A stretch of DNA of 64,000 nt from Veillonella magna DSM 19857 (GCF_000428745.1 NZ_KE386795.1:518692-582691), one strand, 5' to 3'. Counted from the stretch's first letter, positions 34,697-44,831 are shown. Made by a program: numbers and translations. The notes: generated by a model from the letters alone, not told the origin.

Positions 34697-36241
34697 TCAC
34701 TGTCCTCGATAGGCCAATGCCGTTGCTATGTGATCGCCGGTAATCCGATCGTCACCGGACAAATCCGCCACCGTTTGTGCGACGCGAAGCAATTTATCAT
34801 AGCTGCGCAAGCTGATGTGAAGTCGGGTGAATGCCGTTTCCATCATTTGCTCGGCACTGCTGTCACAACGAAGCATTTGTTGCAAATCATGGTGAGATAG
34901 CCTGCTGTTAAGGGTATCTTCCTTTATGCCGTATGCGGCAGCTCGCTTTTGCTGACGTTCTCTTGCTTCCATTACACGCTGACGAATTGCTGCCGACGAT
35001 TCGCTGTGCCCACCGTCCTGTAATTCTTCTAACTTAGGTCTGTCCACCGGTATATACATATCGAGGCGATCTCGCAACGGTCCCGACAAGGTACGCTGAT
35101 ATTGTTCCACCTGATGAGTAGTACATATACAATGATGTATGGTGTCTTCATGACCGTACCAACCGCAGGGGCAAGGGTTCATAGCCATTACCAAAATAAA
35201 TCGACACATATATGAATAACTTCCGGACGCCCGTGAAATCGTAACCACCCCATCCTCTAAAGGTTGCCGCAATACATCCAGCACCGGTCGTTTAAACTCC
35301 GGGGCTTCATCGAGAAACAACACGCCGCCATGACTTAAGGTAAGCTCCCCCGGCTTGGGAATGGCTCCGCCACCTACCATGCCTGCCATAGTAATCGTGT
35401 GATGGGGGCTCCTAAAGGGGCGCTCCTTCATTAATTGCTGTGACGGCAATAATCCGGCAATGCTGTAAATTCGACTGATGGTCAGCTGCTCGGTCTCGGT
35501 TAAAGGCGGTAAAATGGAAGGCATACAGCGGGCTAACATAGTTTTACCGGCACCCGGCACGCCGCAAAGTAGTACATGATGACCACCGGCAGCGGCTATT
35601 TCCAATGCTTGCTTTGCTGCCTGTTGTCCTTTGACATCGCTAAAATCGGCCGTATAGCTTTCTTTCGTATCTAATCTATCATCGGCTGTGGCATATATTC
35701 TTTCACTGTCATTACAAAGCATGTTCATCAATTCACTTAGCGAAGAACTGATCATCACCCGATTCGCAAAGGCCGCTTTTGCTTCCTTGCCATTATCTAC
35801 GCCGGTTACCATCAAGTCCCATTGTTCGTTATCCGCCGCAATGGCTATAGCCAGCATACCACGCACCGATTTTATCGTTCCGTCCAATGCCATTTCACCG
35901 ATAAAGACGGTGTGTTCACTGATATACTGCCTTTTATTTTTATTTAACTTTCGTCCTCCTTGGGCCGAAGCAAAAATAATGCCTACGGCAATCGCCACAT
36001 CAAGTCCGGCTCCGTCCTTACGAATATCCGCCGGTGCCAAGTTGACGACGATTCGTTGCATGGGAAAAGTAAACCCTGCATTTGTAATAGCTGCCCGCAC
36101 TCGTTCCTTTGCTTCGCGCACGGCTGCCGTTGGTAAGCCTACGATTTCAAAGGCAGGCAATCCTTTTGTAATATTCACCTCAACCGTTACCGTATAAGCA
36201 TCCAAGCCATTAATGGCCATACTGTACGTTCTGGCATACAT
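34697..36241 (-). CDS. comM: ComM/YifB-type Mg-chelatase-like AAA+ helicase
   Basis: Hexameric AAA+ protein that promotes branch migration during transformation. 514 residues: N-terminal Lon-protease-like fold (YSMAINGLDAYTVTVEVNITKGLPAFEIVGL), the AAA+ domain with GVPGAGKTMLARCMPSILPP and GVLFLDEAPEF, a PCPCGWYG...C zinc-binding loop, and the C-terminal lid SLRSYDKLLRVAQTVADL. Upstream of dprA in the same orientation. Confidence 0.95.
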   Translation of the reverse strand: MYARTYSMAINGLDAYTVTVEVNITKGLPAFEIVGLPTAAVREAKERVRAAITNAGFTFPMQRIVVNLAPADIRKDGAGLDVAIAVGIIFASAQGGRKLNKNKRQYISEHTVFIGEMALDGTIKSVRGMLAIAIAADNEQWDLMVTGVDNGKEAKAAFANRVMISSSLSELMNMLCNDSERIYATADDRLDTKESYTADFSDVKGQQAAKQALEIAAAGGHHVLLCGVPGAGKTMLARCMPSILPPLTETEQLTISRIYSIAGLLPSQQLMKERPFRSPHHTITMAGMVGGGAIPKPGELTLSHGGVLFLDEAPEFKRPVLDVLRQPLEDGVVTISRASGSYSYMCRFILVMAMNPCPCGWYGHEDTIHHCICTTHQVEQYQRTLSGPLRDRLDMYIPVDRPKLEELQDGGHSESSAAIRQRVMEARERQQKRAAAYGIKEDTLNSRLSHHDLQQMLRCDSSAEQMMETAFTRLHISLRSYDKLLRVAQTVADLSGDDRITGDHIATALAYRGQ

Positions 36242-36291
36242 GTATCTTCACTCCCTCTACTGTGTTACTCAATATATATGCACGAATATGC

Positions 36292-36717
36292 TTAGAAACA
36301 ACTCTTCATATGACGTAACCAACCATGGTCCGCCGAGGTATAATACACCTCGATAATATCAAAGCGCAGCACGTAGTTACTGATGGGATCGGATAGTGGC
36401 GACTCCACCGCCTTTCTCCGCAGTCGCTCTACAAAATATACCGCGGCCTGCTTAATATGCTGTTGCTTTATCGGATTGACTGCTTCACAAGGTAAACCAT
36501 ATCGATAGGTTCGCCGCGTTTTTACTTCGATAAAAACAAGTACCTTCGCCTCGACGGCTATAATATCTATTTCATATCGGCCAAGACGAACATTGCGCCC
36601 TATAATGGTATATCCTTGTTCTTCTATATACGATGCCGCCTGCTCTTCACCGCGTCGTCCCAATTCTCTATTACATATCATACGTTGCAAGTCCCTTCTG
36701 TTCTTTTCTGCAATCAT
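36292..36717 (-). CDS. yraN: YraN / UPF0102 family nuclease-like protein
   Basis: Small protein with a PD-(D/E)XK-like core of the Holliday-junction-resolvase type: LGRRGEEQAASYIEEQGY, then YEIDIIAVEAKVLVFIEVKTRR with the D...EVK catalytic arrangement. Function unproven in the family. 141 codons from the first ATG; an internal ATG at codon 13 is an alternative, and neither has a clearly better site. Between rnhB and comM. Confidence 0.88.
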   Translation of the reverse strand: MIAEKNRRDLQRMICNRELGRRGEEQAASYIEEQGYTIIGRNVRLGRYEIDIIAVEAKVLVFIEVKTRRTYRYGLPCEAVNPIKQQHIKQAAVYFVERLRRKAVESPLSDPISNYVLRFDIIEVYYTSADHGWLRHMKSCF

Positions 36718-36915
36718 TGTTAGCCTACTCCGTATGTTACAGTTTGTAAAAGCTAACCGTTTGGCATATAAATAAGAACGAGCTATTACTTATACCGGAT
36801 AAAAAGCAACACTATCTATCAAGTACAACAAAACACGAATACAAACAGTCTTCTTCGCTGCGAAGAAACTCGTTTCATCATTTTACTTTTCTATAGCAAA
36901 GGAACCGAAGAAATA

Positions 36916-36968
36916 AAAAAGACCATGACGCAATGAGAAAATCATCTCACAGGTCACAGCCTTTTTAC
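36916..36968 (-). terminator. Hairpin after rnhB
   Basis: AAAAAG...GTGA / TCATGG...CTTTTT-type long imperfect stem, with a T-rich run (CTTTTTTATTTCTT) on the minus strand. In the same 341-nt gap, 36851-36867 is a small palindrome (TTCTTCGC tg GCGAAGAA type). This may split rnhB from yraN-comM-dprA. Confidence 0.6.
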
Positions 36969-36973
36969 TGTTT

Positions 36974-37027
36974 TATCTATTATATCTATCGTATCTATTG
37001 TATCTATTTCATCTATATTTCTATTTA
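36974..37027. repeat. 9-bp tandem repeat, six units
   Basis: TATCTATTA-type units at 36974, 36983, 36992, 37001, 37010 and 37019, the last two degenerate. Non-coding, just after the rnhB stop. Confidence 0.85.
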
Positions 37028-37058
37028 CATGTTATAGGGCGTCTGCTTCATTATATGT

Positions 37059-37901
37059 TTATAGGGAATCTTCTTCACCATGTGCTTGCACAATTGATTT
37101 CACAGGTTCAAAGCTTCGCCGATGAAGCGGCGTAATTCCCATATTCTCAATAGCTTCCCTGTGCAACTCCGTATAATACCCCTTATGAATACCAAAGCCG
37201 AATCCCGGATACTCCGCATCCAACGATTTCATGTATCGGTCGCGGGTCACCTTGGCAATGATCGAAGCCGCAGCAATAGAGGCACTTTTGCTATCGCCCT
37301 TTACCAAGGACTCTACCGGCATGGTAAGCTCCGGCAGCGGCATGGCATCTACCAATACGGCTTCTGCCGCAACGGGCAACGTACGGATAGCCTCATACAT
37401 AGCTTGTCTGGTAGCCTCGTAAATATTGAGTCGATCGATTACGTCTGCCGCGTAGGACACACAGCGTACCGCTACGGCTTTCTCCATAATTTCATCATAT
37501 AATGCTTCTCGCTTTTTTTCGGACAGCTTCTTGGAATCGTTAAGACCGGCAATATATGTATGAGGCGATAAAATGACGGCAGCCACCGTTACGGGGCCTG
37601 CAATCGGACCGCGCCCCACTTCATCTACACCGGCAACGTGGTAACGGTTCTCCTCATAAAAGCTATCCTCATATACATACATCGCATCCAGACGTTGTTT
37701 CTCTTCCAACGCTCTTTTTTGTTTCATCACATACGATGCTGCCAGCTTTTGCACGGAGCTTCGCCTATCCTCCTGCGCCCATAGCAGCATATCGAAAGGA
37801 AAATTACCGTCATCAAAGATCGCTTTTATTTCCTTTACCGTAAGAGATGTAAACGCATCCTTTTGCATCTGTGTCAGCGGGACCTTAGGGCTATCACTCA
37901 T
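37059..37901 (-). CDS. rnhB: Ribonuclease HII
   Basis: Removes ribonucleotides from DNA and RNA from hybrids. 280 residues: an N-terminal helical extension of about 85 residues as in other Firmicutes, then the catalytic domain with VAGVDEVGRGPIAGPV (the DE pair), DSKKLSEKKR, VLVDAMPLP and KVTRDRYMKSLD. ATG overlaps the ylqF stop by 4 nt. Confidence 0.96.
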   Translation of the reverse strand: MSDSPKVPLTQMQKDAFTSLTVKEIKAIFDDGNFPFDMLLWAQEDRRSSVQKLAASYVMKQKRALEEKQRLDAMYVYEDSFYEENRYHVAGVDEVGRGPIAGPVTVAAVILSPHTYIAGLNDSKKLSEKKREALYDEIMEKAVAVRCVSYAADVIDRLNIYEATRQAMYEAIRTLPVAAEAVLVDAMPLPELTMPVESLVKGDSKSASIAAASIIAKVTRDRYMKSLDAEYPGFGFGIHKGYYTELHREAIENMGITPLHRRSFEPVKSIVQAHGEEDSL

Positions 37902-38803
37902 TTATCTTCTCCATCGGTATAATACGGTTCTTCATCAACAGCATCTAACGTAAGCAGTCCCAGCTTAGCCGAGCGATAGTCGTTTAAAATAATCCGGCGC
38001 GCTTTATCTAAATCCACAACACCGCCGCTTACCAAACAACCGCGCTTACGACCTATGGCATCAAGTAATGTATCCGTTGAAACGAGATGTTCCTCCTTCA
38101 GCTTGTAGCGTGCCATGAGCACATCCCGCGCTTGCTCCGTTAACTGCATCAACAACTGTTTCATAACTGCTTCCAAATCATACACATCATCGGAAATAGC
38201 ACCGGTCATTGCCAAACGCGCTGCAGCACGTTGATCTTCCAGCTTTGGCCACAATACGCCGGGAGTATCCAATAATTCCAAATTTTTACCGATTTTAACC
38301 CATTGCTGTCCGCGCGTATGTCCCGGTTTATCCGCCGTTCGCGTTGCTGCTGCACCGGCCAACGAATTAATCAACGTAGATTTTCCTACATTCGGTATGC
38401 CCAAAATAATCGTGCGCACCGAACGACTGCGGATTCCCTTCGCTGTCCATTTATCAATGATCGGCTTGCTCAATCGCTCTACCGCTTTGACCAACTGCTT
38501 CTTGCCTTTGCCTGTCTTGGAGTCGATGGCAAGAACAGTAATGCCTTGGGCTGTAAAGAATTCCGTCCAGGCTTTCGTTGCCTTCGCATCCGCCAGGTCT
38601 ACTTTATTGAGGACGATGATATGCGGCTTTTGCCCAACCACTTCGGTAATCACCGGATTCGCACTACTGCGCGGAATGCGAGCATCCAAGAGCTCGATCA
38701 CCACATCTACTTTTTTTACATAGTCCTTAATCATGCGGGTAGCCTTTGCCATATGTCCCGGGAACCAATGCACTACCGGAAATACTTCTTTTTTTGTATC
38801 CAT
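37898..38803 (-). CDS. ylqF: Ribosome biogenesis GTPase YlqF/RbgA
   Basis: Circularly permuted GTPase needed for late 50S assembly (L16 incorporation in Bacillus). 301 residues: HWFPGHMAKATR at the N-terminus, G4 NKVDLAD before G1 GIPNVGKSTLINSL and G3 DTPGVLWPK, then the RNA-binding helical C-terminus. Situated between rplS and rnhB, the conserved order. Confidence 0.96.
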   Translation of the reverse strand: MDTKKEVFPVVHWFPGHMAKATRMIKDYVKKVDVVIELLDARIPRSSANPVITEVVGQKPHIIVLNKVDLADAKATKAWTEFFTAQGITVLAIDSKTGKGKKQLVKAVERLSKPIIDKWTAKGIRSRSVRTIILGIPNVGKSTLINSLAGAAATRTADKPGHTRGQQWVKIGKNLELLDTPGVLWPKLEDQRAAARLAMTGAISDDVYDLEAVMKQLLMQLTEQARDVLMARYKLKEEHLVSTDTLLDAIGRKRGCLVSGGVVDLDKARRIILNDYRSAKLGLLTLDAVDEEPYYTDGEDK

Positions 38804-38950
38804 TGTCAGCCTCCCATCATTTTATCTTTCATCAAGTATCGTTCTGTATGATTACACCGCTACTCTATTTTATATATAACACCATAACTAAGATAATCGT
38901 ATGTCTTCGCCGATTTTCGATTCGCAATTCGTGTATGTGATAGATTCGGA

Positions 38951-38984
38951 CAAAATAAAAGGCTGCCTCCAAGGGCAGCCTTTT
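38951..38984 (-). terminator. Terminator of rplS
   Basis: AAAAGGCTGCC / GGCAGCCTTTT stem (38957-38967 with 38974-38984), then ATTTTG on the minus strand, 7 nt after the rplS stop. Confidence 0.9.
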
Positions 38985-38991
38985 ATCCGGA

Positions 38992-39333
38992 TTAGCGTTT
39001 TTCGCGAATACGAGCAGCTTTACCGGTGAGGTTACGTAAGTAGTACAATTTTGCACGACGTACAACACCATGGCGCATTACTTCGATTTTTGCAAGACGT
39101 GGGCTGTGAAGCGGGAACGTTCTTTCCACGCCAACGCCGGAAGCGATACGTCTTACCGTGAAGGTTTCACGAACGCTACCACCCTGACGGTTGATAACCA
39201 AGCCTTCAAATACCTGGATACGTTCACGGCTACCTTCGACAACCTTTACATGTACGCGTACGGTATCACCGGCGCGGAATGCAGGAATGTCTGCACGAAG
39301 TTGTTCTTGCTCAAGTACGTTGATAATGTTCAC
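38992..39333 (-). CDS. rplS: 50S ribosomal protein L19
   Basis: L19, 113 residues, at the 30S-50S interface. GTG at 39333 is the start: AAGGAGG lies 8 nt upstream and the product begins [13 protein letters not shown], as expected. Conserved [29 protein letters not shown] and [13 protein letters not shown]. It has its own terminator. Confidence 0.96.
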   Translation of the reverse strand: MNIINVLEQEQLRADIPAFRAGDTVRVHVKVVEGSRERIQVFEGLVINRQGGSVRETFTVRRIASGVGVERTFPLHSPRLAKIEVMRHGVVRRAKLYYLRNLTGKAARIREKR

Positions 39334-39418
39334 TTTTATTTCCTCCTTATTGTAGACATTCTTACCCAAACATCATAGGCAGCGGACTATCTCAAATTAA
39401 CGTTATCATCTTAACACA

Positions 39419-39464
39419 AAAGTAAGAGCCATGACAAGTAAAATTTACTGACAGCTCTTACTTT
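39419..39464 (-). terminator. Terminator of glyQS
   Basis: AAAGTAAGAGC / GCTCTTACTTT stem with a 24-nt partly paired loop, 36 nt after the glyS stop. Confidence 0.75.
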
Positions 39465-39500
39465 TTGATTCTCTATGCTACTATTCAGTCACTTACATTT

Positions 39501-41552
39501 CTATTTCAAAGTACTTACATCGCCGATAACTGCCATCGTTTCATAGGTTAAACGCAACAACTGCAAACGATTTTGTTTGATTGCTTCGTCCTTATCCATA
39601 ACCATAACCGCATCAAAGAACTGATTAATAGCCGGTACTAAGCTATCCGGCGTACCTACCAACTTAACATAGTCTTCTTCTTCCAATGCAGTACGGCTGG
39701 CTTCATAGGCAGCCGATGCCTGTTCAAACAATTCTTTTTCAGCCGCTTCCTTCAGCAATCCTTCATCAACGGCAACAAATTCCGTATCCTTTACCAGATT
39801 GTAAATTCGAGTGAAGGCCTGAACCAATTCCGTATTCTGATCGATGCGATCCTTCATGATAGCCGCTGCCATACCTTCGGCCATAGCTACCGTTGTCAAC
39901 GGATTGGACAACAATAAATCGATAACGGTATGCGGCAAGGCACGATCCAAATAAATATTTTTCAAACGCAAGGCAATAAATTGTTCTAATTGACCTAACA
40001 ATTCATCACTCTTTTCCGCAGGCACGTTAAGGAGCGCCATGGCTTCGCGAAGTAACGGACGAAGACTTACATTCCATTTGCTGTCGATGAGAATATTTAA
40101 AATACCGATTGTCTGTCGGCGTAATGCGTAAGGATCTTGGGAGCCCGTCGGAATAAGACCGCGGCTGAAGGTAGCAACAATATTATCTACCTTGTCGATA
40201 ACGCTGAGTACACGGCCGGCTGCTGTTTTAGGTAGCACATCACCGGCAAAGCGCGGTAAGTATTGTTCGAAAATGGCTTCTGCCACTTCCGGGCTTTCTC
40301 CGTCCAGCAGAGCATATTCCTTACCGATAACACCTTGTAATTCCGTAAATTCCGTAACCATACCGGTAGTCAAATCCGTCTTGGCAAGCACGGTGGCCCG
40401 TTCCAAAGCAACCATATCATCTTCGCCAAGACCACAGGCTTCACCGAACAATTCACCCAACGCCAGCAAGCGTTCTGTTTTATCTGCCAAGTTCCCAAGG
40501 CCTTCTTGGAAGACGATGCGCGTCAATCCTTCGGAACGATCGGCCAATGCCTTCTTGCGGTCTTCGTTAAAGAAGAACTTAGCATCATCAAGACGGGCAC
40601 GCAATACTCGTTCATTACCGGCCTGCACCACAGTAAGCGAATGTGCATCACCGTTGCGTACGGTTAAGAACATCGGCAACAGCTTACCTTCCGCATCCAC
40701 CAACGGGAAATAGCGCTGATGATCTTTCATCGGCGTAATAACGGCAGCACTTGGCAATGTTAAATAGGATTCGTCAAAGGTACCGCATAATGCCGTCGGG
40801 TATTCTACGAGGTAAAGGATTTCATCTAATAAATCTTCATCCCAAACAATGGTTGCCTTCTTTTCATCGGCAATGGCATGTAATTGTTCTTCAATCATGG
40901 CGCGACGTTTGTCTTGATCCACGATGACAAAATTATCTTCCAAATTCTTCACGTAATCCGCCGGATGCTGGATAAGGATTTCCTTCTTGCCTAAGAAGCG
41001 ATGGCCACGACTGCTGTTAGACGCACGCACGCCGGCAAAAGTAATCGGCAATACGTCCGTGTCATACAAGGCCACCAACCAACGCAACGGACGTACGAAT
41101 TTTTCATCGAGATTTCCCCAGTGCATGGATTTCGGGAAGCTGAGTCCCGTAATCAGCTGCGGTAAAATTTCGGTTAAAATATCGCGGGCAGCCACTCCGG
41201 CCGTCGTGGTTTCCGCGTAGATATATCCGTCTTCCACTACTAAGTCGTTTACATCGATACCCTTGCCGCGAGCAAAGCCCATGGCCGCCTTTGTGGGTTC
41301 ACCATTTTCGTTGTAAGCAATCTTTACGGACGGTCCCTTGTGACGTTCGTGAATATCTGCCGAACTATCTTCCACATCATTGATAAGAAGCGCAATACGA
41401 CGCGGTGTTCCCAGGGTACGCAGTGAACCGTAACCGAGATGATGTTCGTCTAATTTCGTTTCTGCCAAGGTTTTCAGTTGTGCCAATATGCCCGGCATAT
41501 AATGAGCCGGAATTTCTTCCGCCCCGATTTCAAATAAAACATCCTTTGCCAT
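39501..41552 (-). CDS. glyS: Glycine--tRNA ligase beta subunit
   Basis: Beta chain of the heterotetrameric bacterial GlyRS, 683 residues, carrying tRNA-recognition (HD-like and anticodon-binding) domains. Typical N-terminus LLFEIGAEEIPAHYM replaced here by DVLFEIGAEEIPAHYMPG; PLRWLVAL and the SLTVVQAGNERVLRARLDDAKFFF block are conserved. AGGAGA precedes the ATG. One nt gap to glyQ, so coupled translation. Confidence 0.97.
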   Translation of the reverse strand: MAKDVLFEIGAEEIPAHYMPGILAQLKTLAETKLDEHHLGYGSLRTLGTPRRIALLINDVEDSSADIHERHKGPSVKIAYNENGEPTKAAMGFARGKGIDVNDLVVEDGYIYAETTTAGVAARDILTEILPQLITGLSFPKSMHWGNLDEKFVRPLRWLVALYDTDVLPITFAGVRASNSSRGHRFLGKKEILIQHPADYVKNLEDNFVIVDQDKRRAMIEEQLHAIADEKKATIVWDEDLLDEILYLVEYPTALCGTFDESYLTLPSAAVITPMKDHQRYFPLVDAEGKLLPMFLTVRNGDAHSLTVVQAGNERVLRARLDDAKFFFNEDRKKALADRSEGLTRIVFQEGLGNLADKTERLLALGELFGEACGLGEDDMVALERATVLAKTDLTTGMVTEFTELQGVIGKEYALLDGESPEVAEAIFEQYLPRFAGDVLPKTAAGRVLSVIDKVDNIVATFSRGLIPTGSQDPYALRRQTIGILNILIDSKWNVSLRPLLREAMALLNVPAEKSDELLGQLEQFIALRLKNIYLDRALPHTVIDLLLSNPLTTVAMAEGMAAAIMKDRIDQNTELVQAFTRIYNLVKDTEFVAVDEGLLKEAAEKELFEQASAAYEASRTALEEEDYVKLVGTPDSLVPAINQFFDAVMVMDKDEAIKQNRLQLLRLTYETMAVIGDVSTLK

Positions 41553-41553
41553 A

Positions 41554-42429
41554 TTACTTATCTCCTTTCAACAGCGGGAAGCCTAATTCTTCACGTTTTG
41601 CCAAATAACTTTGCGCACAAATACGAGCTAAGTTACGCACGCGACCGATGAAGGCTGTACGTTCGCTGATGCTGATAGCACCGCGAGAGTCCAACAAGTT
41701 AAAGGTGTGCGAACATTTAAGTACATAATCGTAGGCCGGTAATACATAGCCTTTTTCGCATACCCGTACAGCTTCCTTTTCATACATATCGAACAAGGTA
41801 AACAACATATCCGTATCGGCCAGTTCAAAATTGTATACGGACTGTTCCACTTCATTTAAATGCCAAATATCACCATAGGTTACATAATCGTTCCATTGTA
41901 AATCATATACATTTTCTACGCCTTGAATGTACATTGCCAAGCGTTCCAAGCCGTACGTAATTTCTACGGATACCGGCTTAACGTCGATGCTGCCTACCTG
42001 TTGGAAGTATGTGAACTGAGTAACTTCCATACCGTCCAGCCATACTTCCCAGCCTAAGCCCCAAGCACCTAATGTCGGAGATTCCCAGTTATCTTCAACG
42101 AAGCGAATATCATGATCTTCGGCGTGAATACCAAGACGTGCCAAGCTTTCCAAATACAATTCTTGAATATTTTCCGGCGACGGTTTAACAATTACTTGAA
42201 ACTGATGATGCTGGAACAAACGGTTTGGGTTATCCCCGTAACGACCGTCGGCAGGACGACGGGACGGTTCTACATAGCATACGGCCCACGGTTCCGGTCC
42301 GATGGCATGCAAAAACGTAGCCGGGTTCATCGTGCCTGCCCCTTTTTCAATATCATACGGCTGTTGCAAGATACAGCCCTGTTCTGCCCAGAATTTCTGC
42401 AGCTGTAAAATAATCTCTTGAAATGTCAT
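41554..42429 (-). CDS. glyQ: Glycine--tRNA ligase alpha subunit
   Basis: Class II catalytic subunit, 291 residues: [44 protein letters not shown], and [33 protein letters not shown]. Forms alpha2beta2 with GlyS. Preceded by a T-box leader and an AGGAGG. Confidence 0.98.
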   Translation of the reverse strand: MTFQEIILQLQKFWAEQGCILQQPYDIEKGAGTMNPATFLHAIGPEPWAVCYVEPSRRPADGRYGDNPNRLFQHHQFQVIVKPSPENIQELYLESLARLGIHAEDHDIRFVEDNWESPTLGAWGLGWEVWLDGMEVTQFTYFQQVGSIDVKPVSVEITYGLERLAMYIQGVENVYDLQWNDYVTYGDIWHLNEVEQSVYNFELADTDMLFTLFDMYEKEAVRVCEKGYVLPAYDYVLKCSHTFNLLDSRGAISISERTAFIGRVRNLARICAQSYLAKREELGFPLLKGDK

Positions 42430-42473
42430 TGCTGTGTTCCTCCTAGAAAGTCACGTCAATTTGCTCGTTACGG

Positions 42474-42690
42474 GAATAAAAAAATCCCTGTAACGAAAAT
42501 CGCTACAGGGACGAGATTCACCCGCGGTTCCACCCTTATTGGCCGAAGCCCTCTTTTTTATCTTGTTGACCTTTACTAGCCTTACGGCGTTCCTGTCATT
42601 ACTCCGCAGCGCCTTTGATTCGTTGTGAGCTTGCACCGTCCTCACTCGCTGAAAAGGAATCTACTCCTCTGCTTCATCGCATATATTATA
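42474..42690 (-). promoter_or_regulatory. T-box leader controlling glyQS
   Basis: tRNA-sensing riboswitch. On the minus strand the T-box sequence AGGGTGGAACCGCGGGT is the complement of 42520-42536. Downstream is the terminator GTCCCTGTAGCG / CGTTACAGGGAT with a T7 tail (complement of 42480-42511 and beyond). Stem I begins near 42680 and contains AGTAGA-like and GGTGCAAGCTC elements. GGC (complement of 42611-42613), in the AAAGGCGC context that matches Bacillus glyQS, is the probable Gly specifier. Uncharged tRNA-Gly should allow read-through. Confidence 0.95.
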
Positions 42691-42698
42691 TATGAAGA

Positions 42699-42727
42699 AT
42701 CATAGCAAGGAAAACGTAGTCTGTCAA
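42699..42727 (-). promoter_or_regulatory. Promoter of the T-box-glyQS unit
   Basis: TTGACA (complement of 42722-42727), exactly 17 nt, TATGAT (complement of 42699-42704). Near consensus. It lies only a few bases after the recO stop. Confidence 0.9.
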
Positions 42728-42730
42728 CTA

Positions 42731-43441
42731 TCATTTATGACTACTCAGTTCCCGTAAGAAAGCAAGAGCTGTCGGCTCGGCACCGATTTGCATAGTTGCA
42801 TAGGACCATAAATTATTTTCCAGCTCTTGCCACACTACTGCCGGAAAGGCTACCGTAACGCTGTTGTCCCAGCGATATAGGAGTATCATACCCAAAGCTC
42901 TCTTTGCTTCTCCGGAAAGCCCGTAACCGGTGATCCCTCGCAATTCATCAAAAAAGGTATCGGTACCATTCCCCTTTTGATACGCATCGGCAGCAGGGAT
43001 AAAGCCGGCCAGCGACAACAACTGCCAGCCCAGTAAAATCACGGCCAGTCGCACCGGCTTAGTGCGAATTCTCTCCGAGAAGGCGGCTACCGTACGATAC
43101 ACGCGAAAATCCTGTTCCTCTTGCAAAAAGAGGCGCGTAATTAGCTCTCCTGCGGCAGCCGCATAATATATACTTTCCAAGCTTTCCTCGACGGAGCGAA
43201 TCGAATAGCGTCCATCGATTTGCTTGAGCCGATAATACTCTCTGTCCGGCATAAGTGTAATATACACACTGCTGAAGGGTTGTAAGTAACCGGTATCCTT
43301 CATACGCTGCAGTTCGCGATGAGAGACGGAGCAATTAATAATTCCCTTTTGTTTTGTTAAAAAGGTAATGACGGAATGAAGGCGACGCTTCCGCTTCCAC
43401 AAAACAATGGCTTCGCAATTAATACCGTCCCGTTCTTTCAC
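42731..43441 (-). CDS. recO: DNA repair protein RecO
   Basis: RecFOR-pathway mediator that loads RecA on gaps. 236 residues: OB-fold N-terminus (NCEAIVLWKRKRRLHSVITFLTKQKGIINC) and a helical C-terminus. The sequence is divergent from model RecO and lacks the Cys4 zinc cluster; the call rests on length, the OB-fold start and the era...recO-glyQS context. Follows the CorC-type gene by 22 nt. Confidence 0.8.
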   Translation of the reverse strand: MKERDGINCEAIVLWKRKRRLHSVITFLTKQKGIINCSVSHRELQRMKDTGYLQPFSSVYITLMPDREYYRLKQIDGRYSIRSVEESLESIYYAAAAGELITRLFLQEEQDFRVYRTVAAFSERIRTKPVRLAVILLGWQLLSLAGFIPAADAYQKGNGTDTFFDELRGITGYGLSGEAKRALGMILLYRWDNSVTVAFPAVVWQELENNLWSYATMQIGAEPTALAFLRELSSHK

Positions 43442-43463
43442 GACATCCTCCTATCCGGCGCAG

Positions 43464-44831
43464 CTACTGCGCATTTTTTTCATCGCCGTCGGTAGCATCC
43501 TCGGTCGCCTCCGGCTCCGCAGGCTCCATCGGCATCGCTTTCAAACGAGCAATGCGATAGCCCTGCATATCGGTAACCATAAAGGTATAGCCTGCGGTTT
43601 CCACAACGTCACCTACTTCAGGCGTACGTTCCAACAGCCCGAAAATATAACCGCCGATTGTATCCTCTTCTGCCTCATCGAAGGTAACCTTCATAGCATG
43701 CTCTACATCATCAACCAAGACTTTACCGTCAAAATCAAAGCTGCCATCGCCGTGATCGACAATATCGGGCATGTCTGTTTCATGTTCGTCCTTGATATCG
43801 CCGACCAATTCCTCGATGATATCTTCCAAACCGACTAAGCCAACCATACCGCCGTATTCATCGACGACAATCGCTTGATAGATACGTTTGGTGCGCATGT
43901 ATTGCAATAACACGGACAGTTTCATCACTTCCGGTACCGTCAAAATATCACGGCGAATTAATCGTAAGTCTTTCCGCGCTTTATGCGGCTGCTCCATCAA
44001 ATCCTTAATGTGAACCAAACCGATAACATGATCCTTGTCTTCCATGCATAACGGATATCGCGTATGACTGGTAGAGGCGACTGTTTTCATCGTTTCGTCA
44101 AAGCTATCTTCCACATACACACAGTCCACATCTTGTCGCGGGATCATAACTTCTTTAGCCATGCGTTCTACAAAGTCGAATACATTATCTATTAGTTCGC
44201 CTTCCACTTGATCCAGCTGTCCTTCCAAATGACTGCGGTTAACCATCATACGTATTTCTTCTTCCGTGTGAACCAAATCTACTTCTGTTCTATACGGAGC
44301 AGCGATGCGCGTCAAAAAGAAATTACCGATAGTCTGCGCTAACCACACAAAAGGAGTAACAATCGTACCTAAGGCGACTACAAAGCTGGCAGAGAAACGA
44401 ACATATTTTGTAGGGAAGGACAATGCCAAGGCTTTAGGAATAATTTCCCCAAACACCAAGACTACCATACTGATGACGAGTAGCACTGCTACGTTTAAGC
44501 ACTCGGCCAACCATGGATATTCTACGGCCAGCTGTCCTTGCCAACTGTGAAGCGTTCCTTCCATCAACCGGCTGCCGACACCGGCGAGCAAGATAACAAA
44601 AAATAACAGCATAAACTGTGCCGTATTAATAAAGCGTTCCGGATTACGGTATAACTTCCGAAGAAATTCTCGCGCAGAATCGCTGAGATTTTCCATATCC
44701 TCCAAATGCTCTTCTCGTAGGCGGGCAAAGGAAAATTTTGCCAACACCAAACAATTAATAATTACAATACACAGGACAGCCAAACCGATAGTGAGTAGAC
44801 CGTCCCCCAGGGGCGTATCGATAGTTCTCAT
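43464..44831 (-). CDS. CNNM/CBS-domain membrane protein (HlyC/CorC family)
   Basis: Inner-membrane protein of 455 residues, likely involved in Mg2+/Co2+ transport. N-terminal CNNM domain with about four membrane segments (LLTIGLAVLCIVIINCLVLAKF, LLFFVILLAGVG and VLLVISMVVLVFGEIIPKALAL with the family's EIIPKA). Two CBS domains follow (MIPRQDVDCVYVEDS; LSVLLQYMRTKRIYQAIVVDEYGGMVGLVGLEDIIEELVG), then a CorC/HlyC C-terminal domain and an acidic tail. Between era (33 nt) and recO. Confidence 0.92.
   Translation of the reverse strand: MRTIDTPLGDGLLTIGLAVLCIVIINCLVLAKFSFARLREEHLEDMENLSDSAREFLRKLYRNPERFINTAQFMLLFFVILLAGVGSRLMEGTLHSWQGQLAVEYPWLAECLNVAVLLVISMVVLVFGEIIPKALALSFPTKYVRFSASFVVALGTIVTPFVWLAQTIGNFFLTRIAAPYRTEVDLVHTEEEIRMMVNRSHLEGQLDQVEGELIDNVFDFVERMAKEVMIPRQDVDCVYVEDSFDETMKTVASTSHTRYPLCMEDKDHVIGLVHIKDLMEQPHKARKDLRLIRRDILTVPEVMKLSVLLQYMRTKRIYQAIVVDEYGGMVGLVGLEDIIEELVGDIKDEHETDMPDIVDHGDGSFDFDGKVLVDDVEHAMKVTFDEAEEDTIGGYIFGLLERTPEVGDVVETAGYTFMVTDMQGYRIARLKAMPMEPAEPEATEDATDGDEKNAQ

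Noticed and set aside
42451-42645. Open frame of 64 codons on minus within the glyQ leader
   Set aside because: It lies in the T-box RNA (AGGGTGGAACCGCGGGT and terminator), so it is not a gene.
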